Positions 26,941 through 41,900 of a DNA stretch of 64,000 bases are shown here, piece by piece (position 1 is the first letter of the stretch; each line of letters begins with the position of its first letter). The notes beneath the pieces were generated by a model. It saw nothing but the letters and a program-made list of their open reading frames with translations. It ran no database searches and was not told where the DNA came from. The position numbers and the translations under genes were made by a program. Source of the DNA: Duodenibacillus sp. (GTDB taxonomy: Bacteria; Pseudomonadota; Gammaproteobacteria; Burkholderiales; Burkholderiaceae_F); assembly GCA_017628205.1 (NCBI GenBank), contig JAGBZO010000025.1:1-64000 (forward strand). Direction: 5' to 3'.

Positions 26941-29900
26941 AGATGCTATAAGCGGGCTCAACCTTGCTGCGCGGCGTTTCGGCTTCGATCTCGATCACCG
27001 ATCGACGGTTGGGCGACAAGCACCGCTTCACGTCCGAGGTCGGGCCGCACTCGACGATCGCGTTGCTTTTTCCGCGAGCGCTCGTTTCGATACGATCTGC
27101 CGGAACGCCCTTGTCGATCAAGTAGCTCTTGACGGCCTTCGCACGACGATCGGCCAACGCGCGGTTGTACGCGTCTGCGCCCAATCGATCCGTATAGCCT
27201 CCCACGTTGACGAATGTCACGCTGATGCCATACTCGTAGGCCGTCTCGACCACCCGATCCAAGGCGGCGCGACCGGCGTCCGTCAGCACGTCCGAATCGA
27301 ACGGGAAATACACGACGTTGTGCTTTATGCGCATCCACGGCGTCCAGAAGTCGCGGACGTCGTAGCGCAACGACCCGGTAAAGCCGCCGTCGCGAACATA
27401 ACCGATCAATGCGTCGATGTCGCCGTCGTCGACCACCTTGTCGGCATCGTCCAACGCCTGCTGATCGATACTCACGAGCGGTACAAAGCCCGGCACGATG
27501 AGCGAAGCGTCACGCCCTGACAGGTAATCGCTCGTCAGATACTTGGCGACGGAATCGGCGCCGTCAATACGCATCACGACGTTCGTGTCCGACTGCAAAA
27601 CGGAAGCGTCGGCCTTGACGCCGGCATCTCCCGTAAAGAGAGCCACAACATCGGCGGCTCGCATCCCTGCCGCCGAAATCCCGCCTCGTCCGTTATAGAC
27701 GTTGAGCGTGTAGGCCGAATCGACCCCGTCGATATGAATCGCGCCTTCGACATCAAGGCTCTTACGCGCCACGCTGATCAAATCGTCCGTCGAGCGCAAG
27801 GCGTCGATATCGATGTTGCCTTCGCCCGTCAACAAAACGATGCGACGAGCCGTGATCGATCCGCCATAAAGGCCGTCGGTCGTTGTCGTATCGTATTGAT
27901 CGCTCGAGAGCTCGACCAACCCCGCCCCCTCGATACGACCGAAGGTAACGCGGGCACCGTGCAACGATGCGTCGCCTTGAACCGTCAGATCGTTGGCGAA
28001 CGACAGTGCGTTACCCTGACCGTGAACGATCAAATCGCCCGACACCGTACCGGCACGCGAGGCGTTGATCGTCAGCGTCGAATCGATCGGCGAGGTCAAC
28101 GCCAACACGATGTCTCCACCGGCATCGACCGAGACGATTTGGGCGATGTTGCCGCCCTTGGCGAGGAACAACTTCCGCATGGCGGCGGTCGTTTGCGACT
28201 GATCGACGGCGCCGAGAGTCACGGTACCGCCCGCGCTCACCGTCAACTCTTTCGCGACGATGCCGCGATTGACGTCGACGTCATCCTGACGGACGTCACC
28301 GCCTGCCTTGAGCGCGACGCGATCGGTGTAACGCGTCACGTCGGAATCGGACGAGCCGATGCGTGTGGCGCCACTCAACGCGATGTCACCGTTTTCAGCC
28401 GTCATCAAGACGCTCTTGTCGGAGTAGATTCGGCTTTCGCCGCCGATTCGAATGTCACGATCGGCCTTGAGTTCAACGTCGGTCGTTGCAACCACGACGG
28501 CCGACTGCGACATGTCGATGTCGCGACCGGATTGCATCAGAAGACGTTCGACGTCTTGCGTACCGTAACCGACAATGGTCGAATCTCGACCGAATCGGAT
28601 GTCGCCGTCATGGCTCGTGAGCATGACATCCGGGGCCAGTACGGTGATTCGACCGTCAAGCAACAGGTTGTTCGAGGCTTCCAAATCGACTTGCCCCGAC
28701 GCGTCGGCCAACAAGGACGTGCCGTCACCAAGCGTCAAATCGCCGCCCTGCGCCGCCACTTCGATCCAAGCCCCGATCAAGCGAGCATTACGATCGATCG
28801 AGACGTTGCCGTACTCGCTGATGACGTCGAGGCGAGCCAATCGATCGTCGTTCAGGTCGATCAACGCGGCGTTTTCTCCCATCGCAATGTCGCCGTTCAC
28901 GCTTTGAACGGCGATGTTGCCCTTGGACTTGATTACCGCCTCCTTGGCCATACGGATGCCGTCCTGTGCCAACAGAGCGATCGTCCCGCCCTGCGCCGCG
29001 TCGAGCGTACCGAAGACGGCGCGTTCGCCGAAAACGATGTCATCCCAAGCGACGACGGCAATACCGTAGCGACTCGTTTCAATACGCGAGTCGTCGCCGA
29101 AAACGACGGAACCGGCTTGCGTTGCCGAACCGGCCGTGATGCCCAGCATCGTGGTGTCGAACGTCGCGCGATCACCGAAAGCGACGTCGCGACCGGCGCA
29201 GAGCATCGTCTGCCAATTGGCATTGGATACGCCGGGCGATCCGACGGGCTCGTTCTTGTCGGTCGTGTACTCGGTCTTCACGCTCACGTCGTCGCCGAAC
29301 ACAATGTCACGACCGCTTTGAATGACAAAACCTTCGCCGTTAACGATCAAATGGTCGTCGAAAACGACATCGCTCCCCGCCTCAAATCGAATCGTGGAAT
29401 TCGAACTCGTCAACTCAGCCGCTTGGGCGATGCGAATGTCACCTCGTTTAGCCGTCAATCGCGTCGTATCGGCATTGGAAAGGATTTCCAGATGCTGCCC
29501 CATCACGATGTCGCCTTCGTCCGAAACGATCGTCACGCCACCCGTGGTGCCGTGCAAGACGGCGTCGTTACCAAACGAGACGTCACCTCGAGCGCGAACC
29601 GAGAGCTCGTCCGCCAAAACGACGGCCTTTTCACCGATCGCCACGCCGTCACCCGACTCGATCTCAATGCGTCCGTACTGATCGGCCGCCAAGCCTGATG
29701 CGGTACCCGCCTTGATGACGGCGCCGTTGCCGATCGTGATCGAACCCGTATCGGTCTCAAGGCGCGCGTCTTCGTGGGAGACGATCGTCAAATCGTTTTG
29801 AATGTTCATGCCGTGGGCGCCCGACAGCGTCACGGCGCCCGACTGCGCTTCGATCGTCAAGGCGTCGTCCGTTACCGACAAAACGCCGCCCGCCGCAATC

Positions 29901-32900
29901 TCAATATCGGCGGAGGCCGAACCCTTTTGAGCCGAAATGCTCAACTTGCCGCCGAGCGTGGCATCGTCGTCAATGAGAAGGCGCACGTCGCCGTCCGTCG
30001 ACACGAACGTGTTGTCCTTGCCGACGACGAGTTCGCCCGCTTGCATCGTCAACGATTCGCCCTCGCTCGCGCTGTTTTGTCCGAGCGTCAACGTGCCGCC
30101 GACATCGAGTTCGACGTGACCGTGAGAAGCCGTCAATCGGGTTCCCTCGCCCTGCGTCATGTCCCCCGTCGTACGGACGGTCAAATCCCCGCGGGTTGCC
30201 GACGCATCGGATCCGGCCGTGAGCATGGAACCGGCGGCCAACGCTACCTCGTCGCTTTGCAACGTGATGTCGCCGCTCGTGGCGCTCGAACCGATACCGG
30301 TCGCCTTCCAATCGAGCGCGTTGCCGTTGAGATCGACTCGGCCTCCCGCCGTCACGGTAATGCTGTCGGCAACCAACGTGCCCGTACCGCTTTGACCGCT
30401 GCCGTCAAGACTTTGCGCTTGTCGCAAATCGACGTCGCCTTCTTGGGCGGCGTAAATCAGCGCGCCCGTCAACGCGGTCGGAACCTCGGCTCCGACAAGC
30501 GAGACGTTTTGCTCGGCCGTTACCGCCAGCGTGTCGCTCGCGTTCAGACGCGCGGCATCGGCTTGCACGTCGCCCGCGGCGGCATGCATTTCGACCTTAT
30601 CGGCGCCGACATCGAGTCGATCGGCGAGAACGTCTTTACCGCCGACGATAGCGGCACTTTCATCCGCCGTGACTCGGGCGTCAATCGCAACGATCGAACC
30701 CGTACTCGTGCGAGCCGCTAAAGAACCGACGTCGGCCTGCATCCCCTGAGCAAGCAGATCGCCCTTGGCGCTCAATTCCAACGTATCGGACGCCGTCAAA
30801 ACGGCTTCGTCGATCGCGATGCCGCCCTCGGAAGAACTTGCGCTCATCGAAGAGGCCGTTGCAGTCAATCCATCGGCCGTCACATCGTCTCGGGCGCCAA
30901 TCGTCAACGCATCGACGCTCGTCACGTCGGCGTCGCGTACGTTCACGGAACCCTCGGACGACCGCATCGTCACGGCATTGGCCCCGACGCTCGCGTTTTC
31001 GGCGACAAGACCCGTCGCTCCGGACACTTCAATGTCGCCGCTCGCGTCGAGTTGCGCCTCCGTCAGGTCGATCGCTCCCGAAGCGGAGCTCACCGTCAAC
31101 GAATCGGCGTCGACAGACAGTTTTTCAGCCGCCACCCCGTTCGTACCGGAAAGTACGACGGCAACCGTTGCCGTCACGACGGCTCGATTGGCGTCCGAAA
31201 CGTCGCGATCGAGCACGAGTCGATCGCCGGCCGTCACGATAATCTCACCTTCCGATGTCATCGTCACTCGCTTGAGGTCGATACTTGCGTCGGAAGTCAA
31301 CGTCAAACCGTCGATGCCCGTCTCGAAAGTCACGCCGTCGGCAACCAACGATTGCGTTATGTTCCATTCGATGCCCTTGGCGACAAAGGTGTCGTCGCTA
31401 CCGATGCGCAGAGCGTCGGCATCGACCTTCAAACGGCCTGCCGCAGCACGCAACGTCACGTTGTCGGCAATGTCGACGCTCTTACCGATCAACGTAATGT
31501 CGCCGCCCGCATCGGCTACGCCGATATCCTTGCCGATCGCAAGCGTGCCGCCCGCTTCGAGCGACACGTCGTCGCCCGTCAGCGCCGAGCGTATGCCGGC
31601 CGTCGTCAGGTCGTCAGCCGCCTTCAAGACGATCTCGCCCGCTGCGGTCAGATCGCTCCTCATCGTCATGCCGGCTTCGGATTCGATCGATACGCGGCCG
31701 TCCGACACGATGGTGCCGGACGAATGGTTCGTCCCGACGGTGGTGTCGGTCGTACCGCCGATAACGACATTCATGCCGTCGAGGTCGTTGTTGACGGTCA
31801 CGGATTGGACGTCCTGCAACTGCAAAGCAAAGTCATTCGCACCGATTGCACCGTTGACGTTCAAGTGCAAAGACTCGGCCGAAATGACACCCTGCGGCAA
31901 ATCGTTCGACGTCTGTAGCGACAGAATGTCTCCGTCGACCGTGGTCAAGCAAGCCTCTTTGCCAGCGCTCAACGACGCGATGACGAGATCGCCGTCCGTC
32001 TCCGTCAGGTTGATCGACTTTTCCGCCGTCAACGTCACGGACTCGGACGCGTCGATGCGAACGGCCAACGCGTCCGTACCGATCGAGCCCTTGGCGCCGT
32101 GCAACGTGATCGCAGCGCCTTGGATCAAATGATCCGCACCGACCCCGAAAATGCCGTTGCCGCTCGTGAGTCGAACCGCATCGGCGGCCGTGATCGCACT
32201 CACGCGCAACGCCTTGTCCGAGAGCGTCTGAACGTAGACGCTCGCAGCGTCGGCCGACAACGACTGCGTGTCGTCCTCGTCGACGAAGTCGACCGTAATC
32301 GGGTTCTTCAACGACACGGTAATCGAGTTGGTGGCTCGATCCCAAACGACGTCCTGCGCTTGTGCGCGAGAAATCGTTTCGTAGAACGCCTTGCCTTGAG
32401 CCGTCACATTGCCGTCGGCACCGACGAACGGCTGCGTCAAATCAAACGTCTGCGCGTCGGCGTACTCGCCGATCAGCCCCGTGCTTTCCAAACGAATCGT
32501 GCCGTTGGCACGGATGTTGTGCCGGGTGGCCGAGGAGCCGGTCGACGCATCAGGGTTGATCACGGATTCGGCCACGGCATAGAGCAACTCGGTCTTGTTC
32601 CAGGCGTGATACTTGTCCTTGCTCGTTTCAATGAGGTTGAGCATCGTTCCTTCAGTACCGGCCTGATCGGCGATATAGGCGTCGACCGTATCAAACCCCG
32701 CAAAACGCTGCGTCAGGGCGTCGTACTCATTTTGTTGCGCGACGTTTCGATCGTCGCCCAGTGCCTCGTAGGCCTGCATGCGGGACCATGCCGCGCGCAT
32801 CTCGGTTTCGACGTTCGCCTTGTCCTGTGCGTAGCGCGTTTCTTTGGTGACGCCGCCTTCACCCAAAATACCGATCTCGATCCAATGCTGCACCTTCTCG

Positions 32901-35900
32901 TCGGCGCTCATCGTGTCGTTGGCGTCAAGCGCGCGCGAACCGGCAATTTGTTCCGCCTCGATCCGTACGTCACCGCCCGACTCGATCTGACCGATCCACA
33001 AGGCGTTGCCGTTGACAAGATCGATATCGCCGCCCGCCGTGGCGTCCAAGCGCTGCTTGCCGTCTTCATGGGTCTTTTGCGTGACGCTCGTGACAAAGAT
33101 ACGTCCGTTTTGGGCGTTGAGTTTGATGTCCGTCCCCGTCAAAGCGGTCAAACGCAAGTCGCTCGACGTACTGACTTGAACGGTCTTTTCACCGTTGACA
33201 CTTCCTTCGAGGCTCGCCCCGGCCGCCAGACCCATGGCATCGACATAAATGTCCTTTCCGGCTTGAGCGGTCAATACCACACCGTTGGAACCGGCCAAAT
33301 TGACGGCGCGAGTTTCCGAACCGATCGAGCCCGTGTTCGCGCTCAACGTCACTTTGGCTGCACCGCGCACGGCGTTGCCGTCGGACATCTGAACGATGCT
33401 TTGACCGGCTTTGATGGAAACGGTACCGTTTTGCGCTTCCAGATCCCCACCCAAATAAACGGTTTTGTCGCTCGTGATCGAAATCAAGTTGTTACCCGAA
33501 ATACGATCGACGCCGACGGACTGATCGGCACGCACGGCAAACTGGTACTCGACTTGATTGGTCTCGGTCACGACCGTTTTTTCATAGTGCGTTCCCTTGA
33601 AATGCATGAAGTTCTTGTACGTCGTCCACGTCTTGGTACTCGAGGACGAGTCGCTCGTCTTGACCAGATAGTGACTCTGGAAGACAGCATCGTTCGTATC
33701 CATCAACTCTTTGATTTCATAGGTGCCGTGCTTGGTGTCCATGCTCACGATCGACTCGGCCGCATCAAGCTCTTCGAGCTTGTTCGTCGTCGTATTGGTC
33801 GTGATCACGGGATCGCCTTCAGGCTTTTCGTCCAGTCCCCACCACTTGAAGTCCTGCTTGGTCTCGGTCGTCGTGACCGTTTGTTCGCCCTGTCCCTTGG
33901 ACCAGGTGTAAACGAGGTCTTTGTACGGATCGTAGGCGTCGTCCTTGGCAACGACCATACTGACGAACTGACCGTCCGACTTTCTCAACAACTTGCTCGT
34001 TGCGTTCCACTGCGTGGCACCGCCGTCGTTCGGCGTGTACTCCGTGATGCGATAGGCGTAGGTCGCATCGGCCCAGGACGTGTCGGTGATCGTCACGGCT
34101 CCGCGCACGTTGCCGGTGGAGATGTATCCCGTTTGCACGTCGAATTGCCCTGCGTCGACCTTGACGGTGGCGTGACCGTCGGCCACGACAATGCGACCGC
34201 CGCCGGTGTTGGCGATGCGACCGGTCAAGTACACGTGTCCGCCCTGAGGCTTGATGTCGTCCAAAATAATGCGGTCGCTACGCGGGTCGTACCAGGCCGT
34301 CGTACGGTAAACGTATTGACCGTCGACCATGGCGTAACCGCCATCATGCACGACGAACTCGTTCGTGCGCGGATTGAGGTTGGTCGATGCGTCGGCAGTC
34401 GACCAAGCCGATTCGATCGCCTTGATGCGATCCAATTCGGCTTGCGTCAACTCGATGCCGTACTGCGCGTAACCGCTTTGAATCAAACCGTTGACATTGA
34501 TGAGATCCCCGGAAATCACGATGTCGCCGCCCGCAATGAAAGCGCCGTTGCCGTCGCGTACGGTGGCGTCGTGAACCGTCGAGCCGTCGGTTTTACCCAT
34601 GGCCTCGGTCACCTTGTCGTTCCAAATGTCTTGCGGATTGGCGCCGATGTTGGTGATACCGTCTTGATACCCTTGAACGATCGCCCCGGTCGTGGCGTTC
34701 AACGTCAAGCTACCGGCGGCGGAAATGTCGGCCGTCGAGCGAATATCGTCGTCGGATCGAATCGTCACGGCGCCGGCACGGTTGGCAATCGTGCCGTCCA
34801 ACAAGATCGAGCTGTCGGGAACATAGCTTTGCGAGCCGGTTTCCGTCGGATCTTTCGAGGTGACCTTGATGGGATCGCCCGCATATCTCGAGGTCACGTT
34901 GATGACGGGCGGTGCGGAAGTTCCCGCCGACACGACGGTGCCGCCAAAGCCCTCGAGCGAGGCGGCGGAAGAAACGTTCACTTTGTTGAACGTCACGGTA
35001 CCGCCGTCATCGAGCACTTGGAGGTCCTTGACACTCAGAACCATGCTCGAGCGATTGTCGATCGTGATGCCGTCGGCATAATGCGCGGCAATGGTGCCCC
35101 GACCGTTGACGGCGTCGCTCGTAATGTCGACCACACCGCCCGAAACGGTAATGTCCGAAACGCTGAATACGACGTGCATCTTGTCCGAAGCGATGGCCGA
35201 ATAGGTGCCGTCGCCGTTTTTCTTGGCGTAGCCTTCTTCCACCATGCGTTGCAACAGATAATCGTCCTCGGCTTTGAGAGCGTAATAAATCCCGTCGTTC
35301 GTGCTCGAATCACCCGGCAGATAAAGCGCCATCTGTTCGGTCAAATATTCGTGACGATCCCAGTAGTAATTGGCGACGTTCATTTCGCCCAAAGCGTAGG
35401 TGCCTACGACGTTCGTGTCGCTCGAGAACGTCAACGTGGGTTGTTGCTGCGAGCCCTCCAAGCTGTAGTCGTCGTTGCCGTCGGGGTCGACGATCCCTTC
35501 GACGATCAGATCGAATGTGGTTTGCGTACCGGCTTCCAATCGCCCCTGCTCGTTCACGGTTAAGCGACTGGTTTCGGTCATGTTGCGCGACTTCACGCCC
35601 ATGGCGGTCGAGGCCATTTCCGTATCGCCCCAATCCTTGTGCGCCCAAAGACTCCAGCGACGCGCTTCCTCAAGCGTCGAGACCGAACCTTGATCGGCGT
35701 ACGCCTCGATCGAACGGGCGGCCAAGACGTAACCGTCCACCGTAATCGTGTCGTTGGTGATGAACGTGTCGTTGATTTCGGCATCGACGCCAGAAATCAA
35801 CGAATGCGCATAAGCGTGCGACAACACCGTCACGTCGAGCAGCGAGTCGATTCCGTCGGCGTTGCGACCGCTCGACAACTGAATGCGGCCCGCACCGAGC

Positions 35901-38900
35901 ACCTTGGCTCCGTCGGCGATGGCGACCGTGTTGTGACGGGTGTAATCGAGCGTGCTGTTGCCGCCCGCCCCGGCAATGGCGGCGCCTTGAACGTCACCGA
36001 TCGATTCGATGTAGTACGTTTCGTGACCGGCGGCTGACAAAACGATCGCGGCGTCAACGTTGCGATTGCTCAGGTGTGCGTCGGCACCGACCGTCACCGT
36101 ATTGACGATCGTGATGTCGTGATCGCTCACGGCGGACCCCCCTTCGACGGCGCCGGTCGAGTTGGCGCGGACGCGCCAATCGACTTCAGCGGCTGTAAAG
36201 GCCGAGGCCTGCAGTCGATCGTTGGCGAGCAAACGTGCGTTACGGCCGATCGTCACGTGCGTGGCGCGATCGACGCTATTGTTGATTGAAATCCCCGTCC
36301 CGGTAAAACCGCCGTAAATGGCGGACTCGACGACGACCGAATCCTTGACTTTGCCGTTGGCGTCGCGCAAACCCGTCAGGCGCAAATCGGCGCGCGCGTC
36401 AAGATACAAGGAACCGCCTACGGTCAGGTTGGTATTGTCGGCCACGAGCACGCGGCTTTCACCCGTCATCGTGTTTTGCAACGCCGCACCGGAACCGCCC
36501 GCAAAGGCTCCCTTGTTGTTTTCCACGTCGACGGCCAAATCGTGGACCGACGAGCTCTTGATCTGGGCGTCCTCGGTCACTTCGAAAGTACCGCCCACCG
36601 ATACGGTCGTGTCGGACGTGTCCTTATGACGAATTTCGGCGGAATTGACCTTGTCGGACGACATTTCCACCACAATGGCGCCGCCGCCATAACTGGTCGC
36701 TTGCGCCTGGACCGCTTCCTTGTTGATGGCCTGTACGGTCAATCGATCAAGGATCGCGGTGTCGCTACCGGCATCGAGTTCGACCGACACGTCGGCCGCG
36801 TGTTCAAGACGCACGAGCGTGTTGCCCGAATAGGCAATGCCGCCACCGCCGACACCGGAGACGGCGTCGTATGTGGCGTATCCCGTTGCCGACAAATCGA
36901 GCCTCGGCTTCTTTTTCGCACTCGAATCCGTAGCAAAAGTGTTGTTCTTCACGCACAAGGTCGTTGTCGTCGAATTGACGATTTCCGACGCATTGACGTT
37001 GATGTCGGCCACCACCGTACCGCTATACGCTTCGCCCTCGCTCTTAAGTTGCAACGCGTCTTCGGCGTTGCCCGTTTCACGACCGCTCGAAGCCGAAACG
37101 ACAATCTCCTTGGACGCGATCGTGTTGTTTTCGAGCGTCACGGACGTGTCGCCGCGAGCGTTCGTATAGGCTTCAACCACGCCGACGCCGACAACCGAGG
37201 CGCCGTCGCCCTTGGCGCTCGTGGTCAGCGTCATCTGATTGTTGGCAGACACCGTCAAAGCATTGCCCGTCACAGTGGCGTTCTCGACGGTAACGGCGTG
37301 CTTGCCATGGTCGTAAACTTTGGCTAGAGCTCCCACGCCGACCACCAACGCACCGTAACCGGCCGTGACGTCCGCATGACGTTCGGCATCGCGAATCGAG
37401 CGAAGCGTCGTGTCACCCGTCAATGCGCTTCCAACGCCTCCCGTCACGACAACGGCCGAGGCCGTGAGATCTTCCAGATGAGCGACCGTTCCGCCGCCCG
37501 CCATACCGCCGATCGTGAGCCCGAATGCCTCGGCCGACACCGTGCTCGTGTCACGGTATTCGATCGTGGTTTCCTTGTCGGACGCAACGCTCGTATCGCT
37601 CAACTTGACCGTCGCCCCGCCGACCAACTTGACGTCGGCATAAGCGGCAACCGCCGTTCCCAATGCCAGCGTGCCCTGATAGGCGGCAACGTGCTTGTCG
37701 CCTCCCCAATAAGCGCCGATCGTCGTCCCGTTCGCGCTCAACGCCGACGCCGTCATGACGACGGCAGCCGCATGGTTGTAGCGCAACGTGGCGACCGAAG
37801 CGGCAACTGAGGCGACGCCCGCCGTTCCCATACCGGCTTCGACATTGATCGCGGCCTCCGAGCCCGTGTCTTCTTGCGCCGTCACGGACAAGGCGCCGTC
37901 CGCCTTCACTATGGACGAATGAACCGCCACGATCGTACCGGTCGCCTGATGGACTTGAGAGGCGTCCGTTGCGGCGCTTTGCATGAGAGACGTCTTTTCG
38001 TCTTCGGTCAAATAAGCGTCGGCCGTTGCTTCAAGCGTGGACAGTACGCCGGCTTGGCCCGGGCCTGAGGCCGAGGCGTAGTCGGTGCGATAGCGTTCAA
38101 CGAGCGCTTCGGTGTCTTGCAGTCCCGTTTCGCTCGTGGCAAACGCTTCTTCGTTCGATCCGATGTTGTTAACGATGACGTTGGCCTGCACGGCCATACC
38201 GGCCACACCGCCGAAAGCCGCCACCGCCGACAGATCGCGATCTTGAGAGACACGAAGGTCGACGGTATTCATGTCGATCGTGGAATTGGCCACTTCGACC
38301 GTCGCCTTGCCGTAAACGTCGTTCACGACGACGGTGGCGCCTCCGGCGCCCAAACCGCCGGCGCCGTTAACGCCCACCAGATGAATGCGATCGAGATTGC
38401 GAGCGCAAATCGCGGCTTCGCCCGATCCCGTCAGTTGGCTACCACGCGTGACTTGCGTCAGGGTTTCGCCTTCGATCGTATTGACGTTGACGTAAGCGCC
38501 GATGGCGCCGATCGCCCCCGTCAGCGTCACGTCAACCATCTGCACGTCGACCGTACGGTCGGCGGTCACCGTTAACGCCGTGTCGGCATCGACGTGGCTG
38601 TCAGAGACAATATTCTTGACGTCATTTCCGAAATAATTGACGTTGAGGTTCACGCCGGCCGCAGCGAAGGCCGCTCCGTTACCCAGTCCGCTGCCACCGT
38701 TGGCATAGCCCAAATAGGTCGTTTGTTGGTCGTATCGACCGGCATCGACCGTCGATTGCTCAACCGTCGTCGTCACGTCCGACAAGAAGCGATTGACGTT
38801 GACGACGGGACTGACCGTCGCATAGAAAGAGCCGGCAATACCCAAAATGAGGTGGGACAAGCCCTCCTTGGCTTCGGCACGATGATCCACATTGCCCGTA

Positions 38901-41900
38901 ATCTTGTTGCCCGAGAACAGGACCGTTGTCGCGTGCTCGGTCGTCGTCACGTTGACCGTTTCGGCGACCGCCACCTGCGAGCCGGTGGCCGAATTCATAC
39001 TCGTGTCGACGGCAACGTAATCGCCCGAGAGCGTTTCGAGCCCGTCCACCGTGCTGATGACGCTGTCGGCAACCGTCAAAGCGGTTTTCCCGCCGTGATA
39101 CGTCACGTTGTTGGTACCGACGGCCGACTGTACGCCCGCCCCCGTTCCGTTAATCAAGAAGGTCTTGAAGTTTTCCGTACTCGAGGCAAAGACGCCCAAC
39201 CCCTTGACCGTCTCGATTTGTCGCTTATTTTTCAGCGAAACGACGCTGTTGAGATCCTGAACGAAACCGTCGGCAATATCGCTGTCGGCAACGCCCGTTT
39301 GAGTCGACAACGAGGCCGTGCCGCCCGTTTCCGTCAATTCGGCGTTTTTCACCGTGGCGGCCGTCGTTCCCTTCTTTTCGGAAACCGTCACGGTCAGCCC
39401 TTCGGCCGCCGTACCGGCTCCCGAAGCCTGACCGCCGTAATTGCCAATCGTGTCGTCGCTTCGCGCTTCGACAAGGCCCGTCGCAAAGCTGGCGCGGACA
39501 CCGTCAACCTCGGCCGTGGTGTCCGCGTCGATCAAATTGACGCCGACCGAACCGCTAACCGATGCCGTACCGGCACCCGAGCCGCCGACGGCGACCGTAT
39601 CAAGATCGTTGTCGGTGACGGCCGACACCCTCAATACGTCCGTTGCAAAGTGCTTCGGCGTCGTACGATCGTCGTACAGTCGAGCGTTCGTTTCATTGTC
39701 GATACGATTGACACTCACGCCGACGCCGACACCGGCCGCGGAACCGGCCGCAGCCACGATAGCGCCGTTGTCAATATCCGTGTCTTGACCGGACGTTACC
39801 GTCACGCTCTTCAAACTCGTGCCTTCGGCGGTCACGTTACCCAACGATGCTTCGACCGTACGATGAACGTCGTTGGTCGTGGCAACACCCGCAACGCCCG
39901 CGGCTTGAGAAGCGACGCCGACGGACGTGGCCAACGTGACGAGACGGTCGGTCGAATTGGCGTTCAAAGCCAGTTCGCTTCGCGTAGCCTCTTCATCGCT
40001 CTCGTTCGTGACGGTCACGTTCTTGGCATCGACACGCGTTCCCGTGGAATCGTTGCCGCTACCCGTATAAACGACCGCACCCGACACTCCCGCTTGACCG
40101 CCAACGGCGACGTTGCCGGCAAGCGAAATCAACTGCGTGTCGTCCTGTGCGATCAATTGCGTTGCGGCCACCTCGTCAAGAGCCAACCCGTCGATGACGA
40201 CCGTCGAATCGTTGAGCGCACGGTTGACCAAGACCGAGCCACCCACTGTCGCCGCCATCGAAACGCCGGCGTCGATCGAGACGCCAACGGATACCGCCTC
40301 GTTGCGCGCCGCCGCCACGAGTGACGCCTGAGGACCGGCCTCATTGTCGATCGCGACGGACGTGAGCGAGACGTCGGCCGTGTTATACGTATTGGTCACC
40401 GCAATGGCGGCACCTACCGCAGCGGAGGACTGTCCGACGGACACGCCCGCATTGCCGGCCACATTGGCACTGATCGCTCGGTTACCGGCCAAGAATTGCG
40501 TCTCATGCGTTTGAAGCGTCAGCGCTTCGGCCTGGCTTCGGACGGTTTGATGGATGTCGGAAACGATGACCGAACCCGCGGCCGCAAACTTTCCGCCGCT
40601 ACCGGCCGACCCCAAACCCACGCCGACCGACACCACACTCGATTCGGCCGATTGCGTGAAACCGCTCGGGCGCGTCGGTTCGGCATGCGAGACCGTCACG
40701 TCTTGCGTGGACGTTTCAAACGTATTGTTCATCTGGTTGACCAAAACGCCGGCATCGGTCGCAACGCCGGCCGTTTGACCGGATCCCGCCACCCCGAGCG
40801 AAATCACGACCGAGGATTGCACCATGTTGCTCGTTGCCAAGAAGTCTTCGACATTGAGCGTACCGCTCGCCGTCTTGTCGGCATCGGTATAGACCGTGGC
40901 ATCTTGATAAAACACGCTGTTGGATTTGGCGTCGCCCGTCTGCGTGACCCCGTCGGCATCGACATAGGTGTAGATCGTCTTGTCAAAGGCAAACGCCGTT
41001 TCGGTGACGGCATCCAATGCGGCATGTTCGTCGTCCGTCGCATCACGCGCGATGACTTGCATGAGCGCATCGTTGCCTGTCAATTTGATTGCAGCGTTAT
41101 TCACGTCGGCTTTGACGACATTCGTTAAAGCCGCGGTGCCGGCCGTACCGGCAAAGGCAAAAGTGGATTTTGAACCCGCCGTTTGCGCATTGACAGCCGT
41201 CGTAACTTGAACGAGCGACGCCAGAGCGCGCACATCGACGCGGTTGGCCTCGATGTCGGCATCGGTCAGCGTGCTTTGAACCGTGTTGTCCATGTCGGCC
41301 ACGGCCACGACAAAGCCCAATTGATTGGAAGACGCTCCCATGTGCGTTGCGGTCGCAAAGCCCATACCGGTGCCGCCCGTCACTTGCGTGTCGCCAACCC
41401 ATGCGGCCTGATCGTAGCGGTTGTCCGTACCGTCGGTCGTACCGACCAATTCGATGCCGTCGACCGTCGTTTGCGTCGTCGTTCCACCCACGTTGGCGGC
41501 GATATTGACGTCCGCACCGACCGTCACGCCACCGCCGCGAGCCAACGTCGCGACCAACGCTTCGGTTACGATGTTGCCGTCGTTGACCGCGTAAATGCTG
41601 ACATCCGTGGCGCTCGTTTGCGTCGGATCCGATTCATCCGAACTGTTACGGATGACCAGACCCGTTCCGGTCGAGCGGTTTGCGTTGATGAAAACGGAAG
41701 CGTTCGAGACGGAAGCATTGACCGCCACGGCCCCCGCGATGCCGACCGTAGCCGTGGAGGCCCAGTCGGACCCGGTCATATACCCCATGTAGGTGACGCC
41801 GGCGGTCCCCGCCCACGTGCCGATCCACTTGTCGGACACGGCTTCCACCGTCACGCTTGAAGCATCGAGCGTCATCGATTCGACGTCCACCTGCACCGTA

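Noticed and set aside
26939..27338. Separate ompA-like gene fused only by sequencing error
   Set aside because: The frame is continuous with the adhesin, and there is no start codon with a ribosome-binding site or signal peptide before the OmpA part. It is therefore read as a true domain, though an assembly check would be decisive.
32099..35563. Very long plus-strand open frames antisense to tpsA2 and tpsA1 (also 5013-7208, 8302-9975 and 12546-15215)
   Set aside because: They are low-complexity mirror images of repetitive Asp/Val/Thr/Ser-rich coding sequence, with no motifs and no ribosome-binding sites. The minus strand is the coding one.
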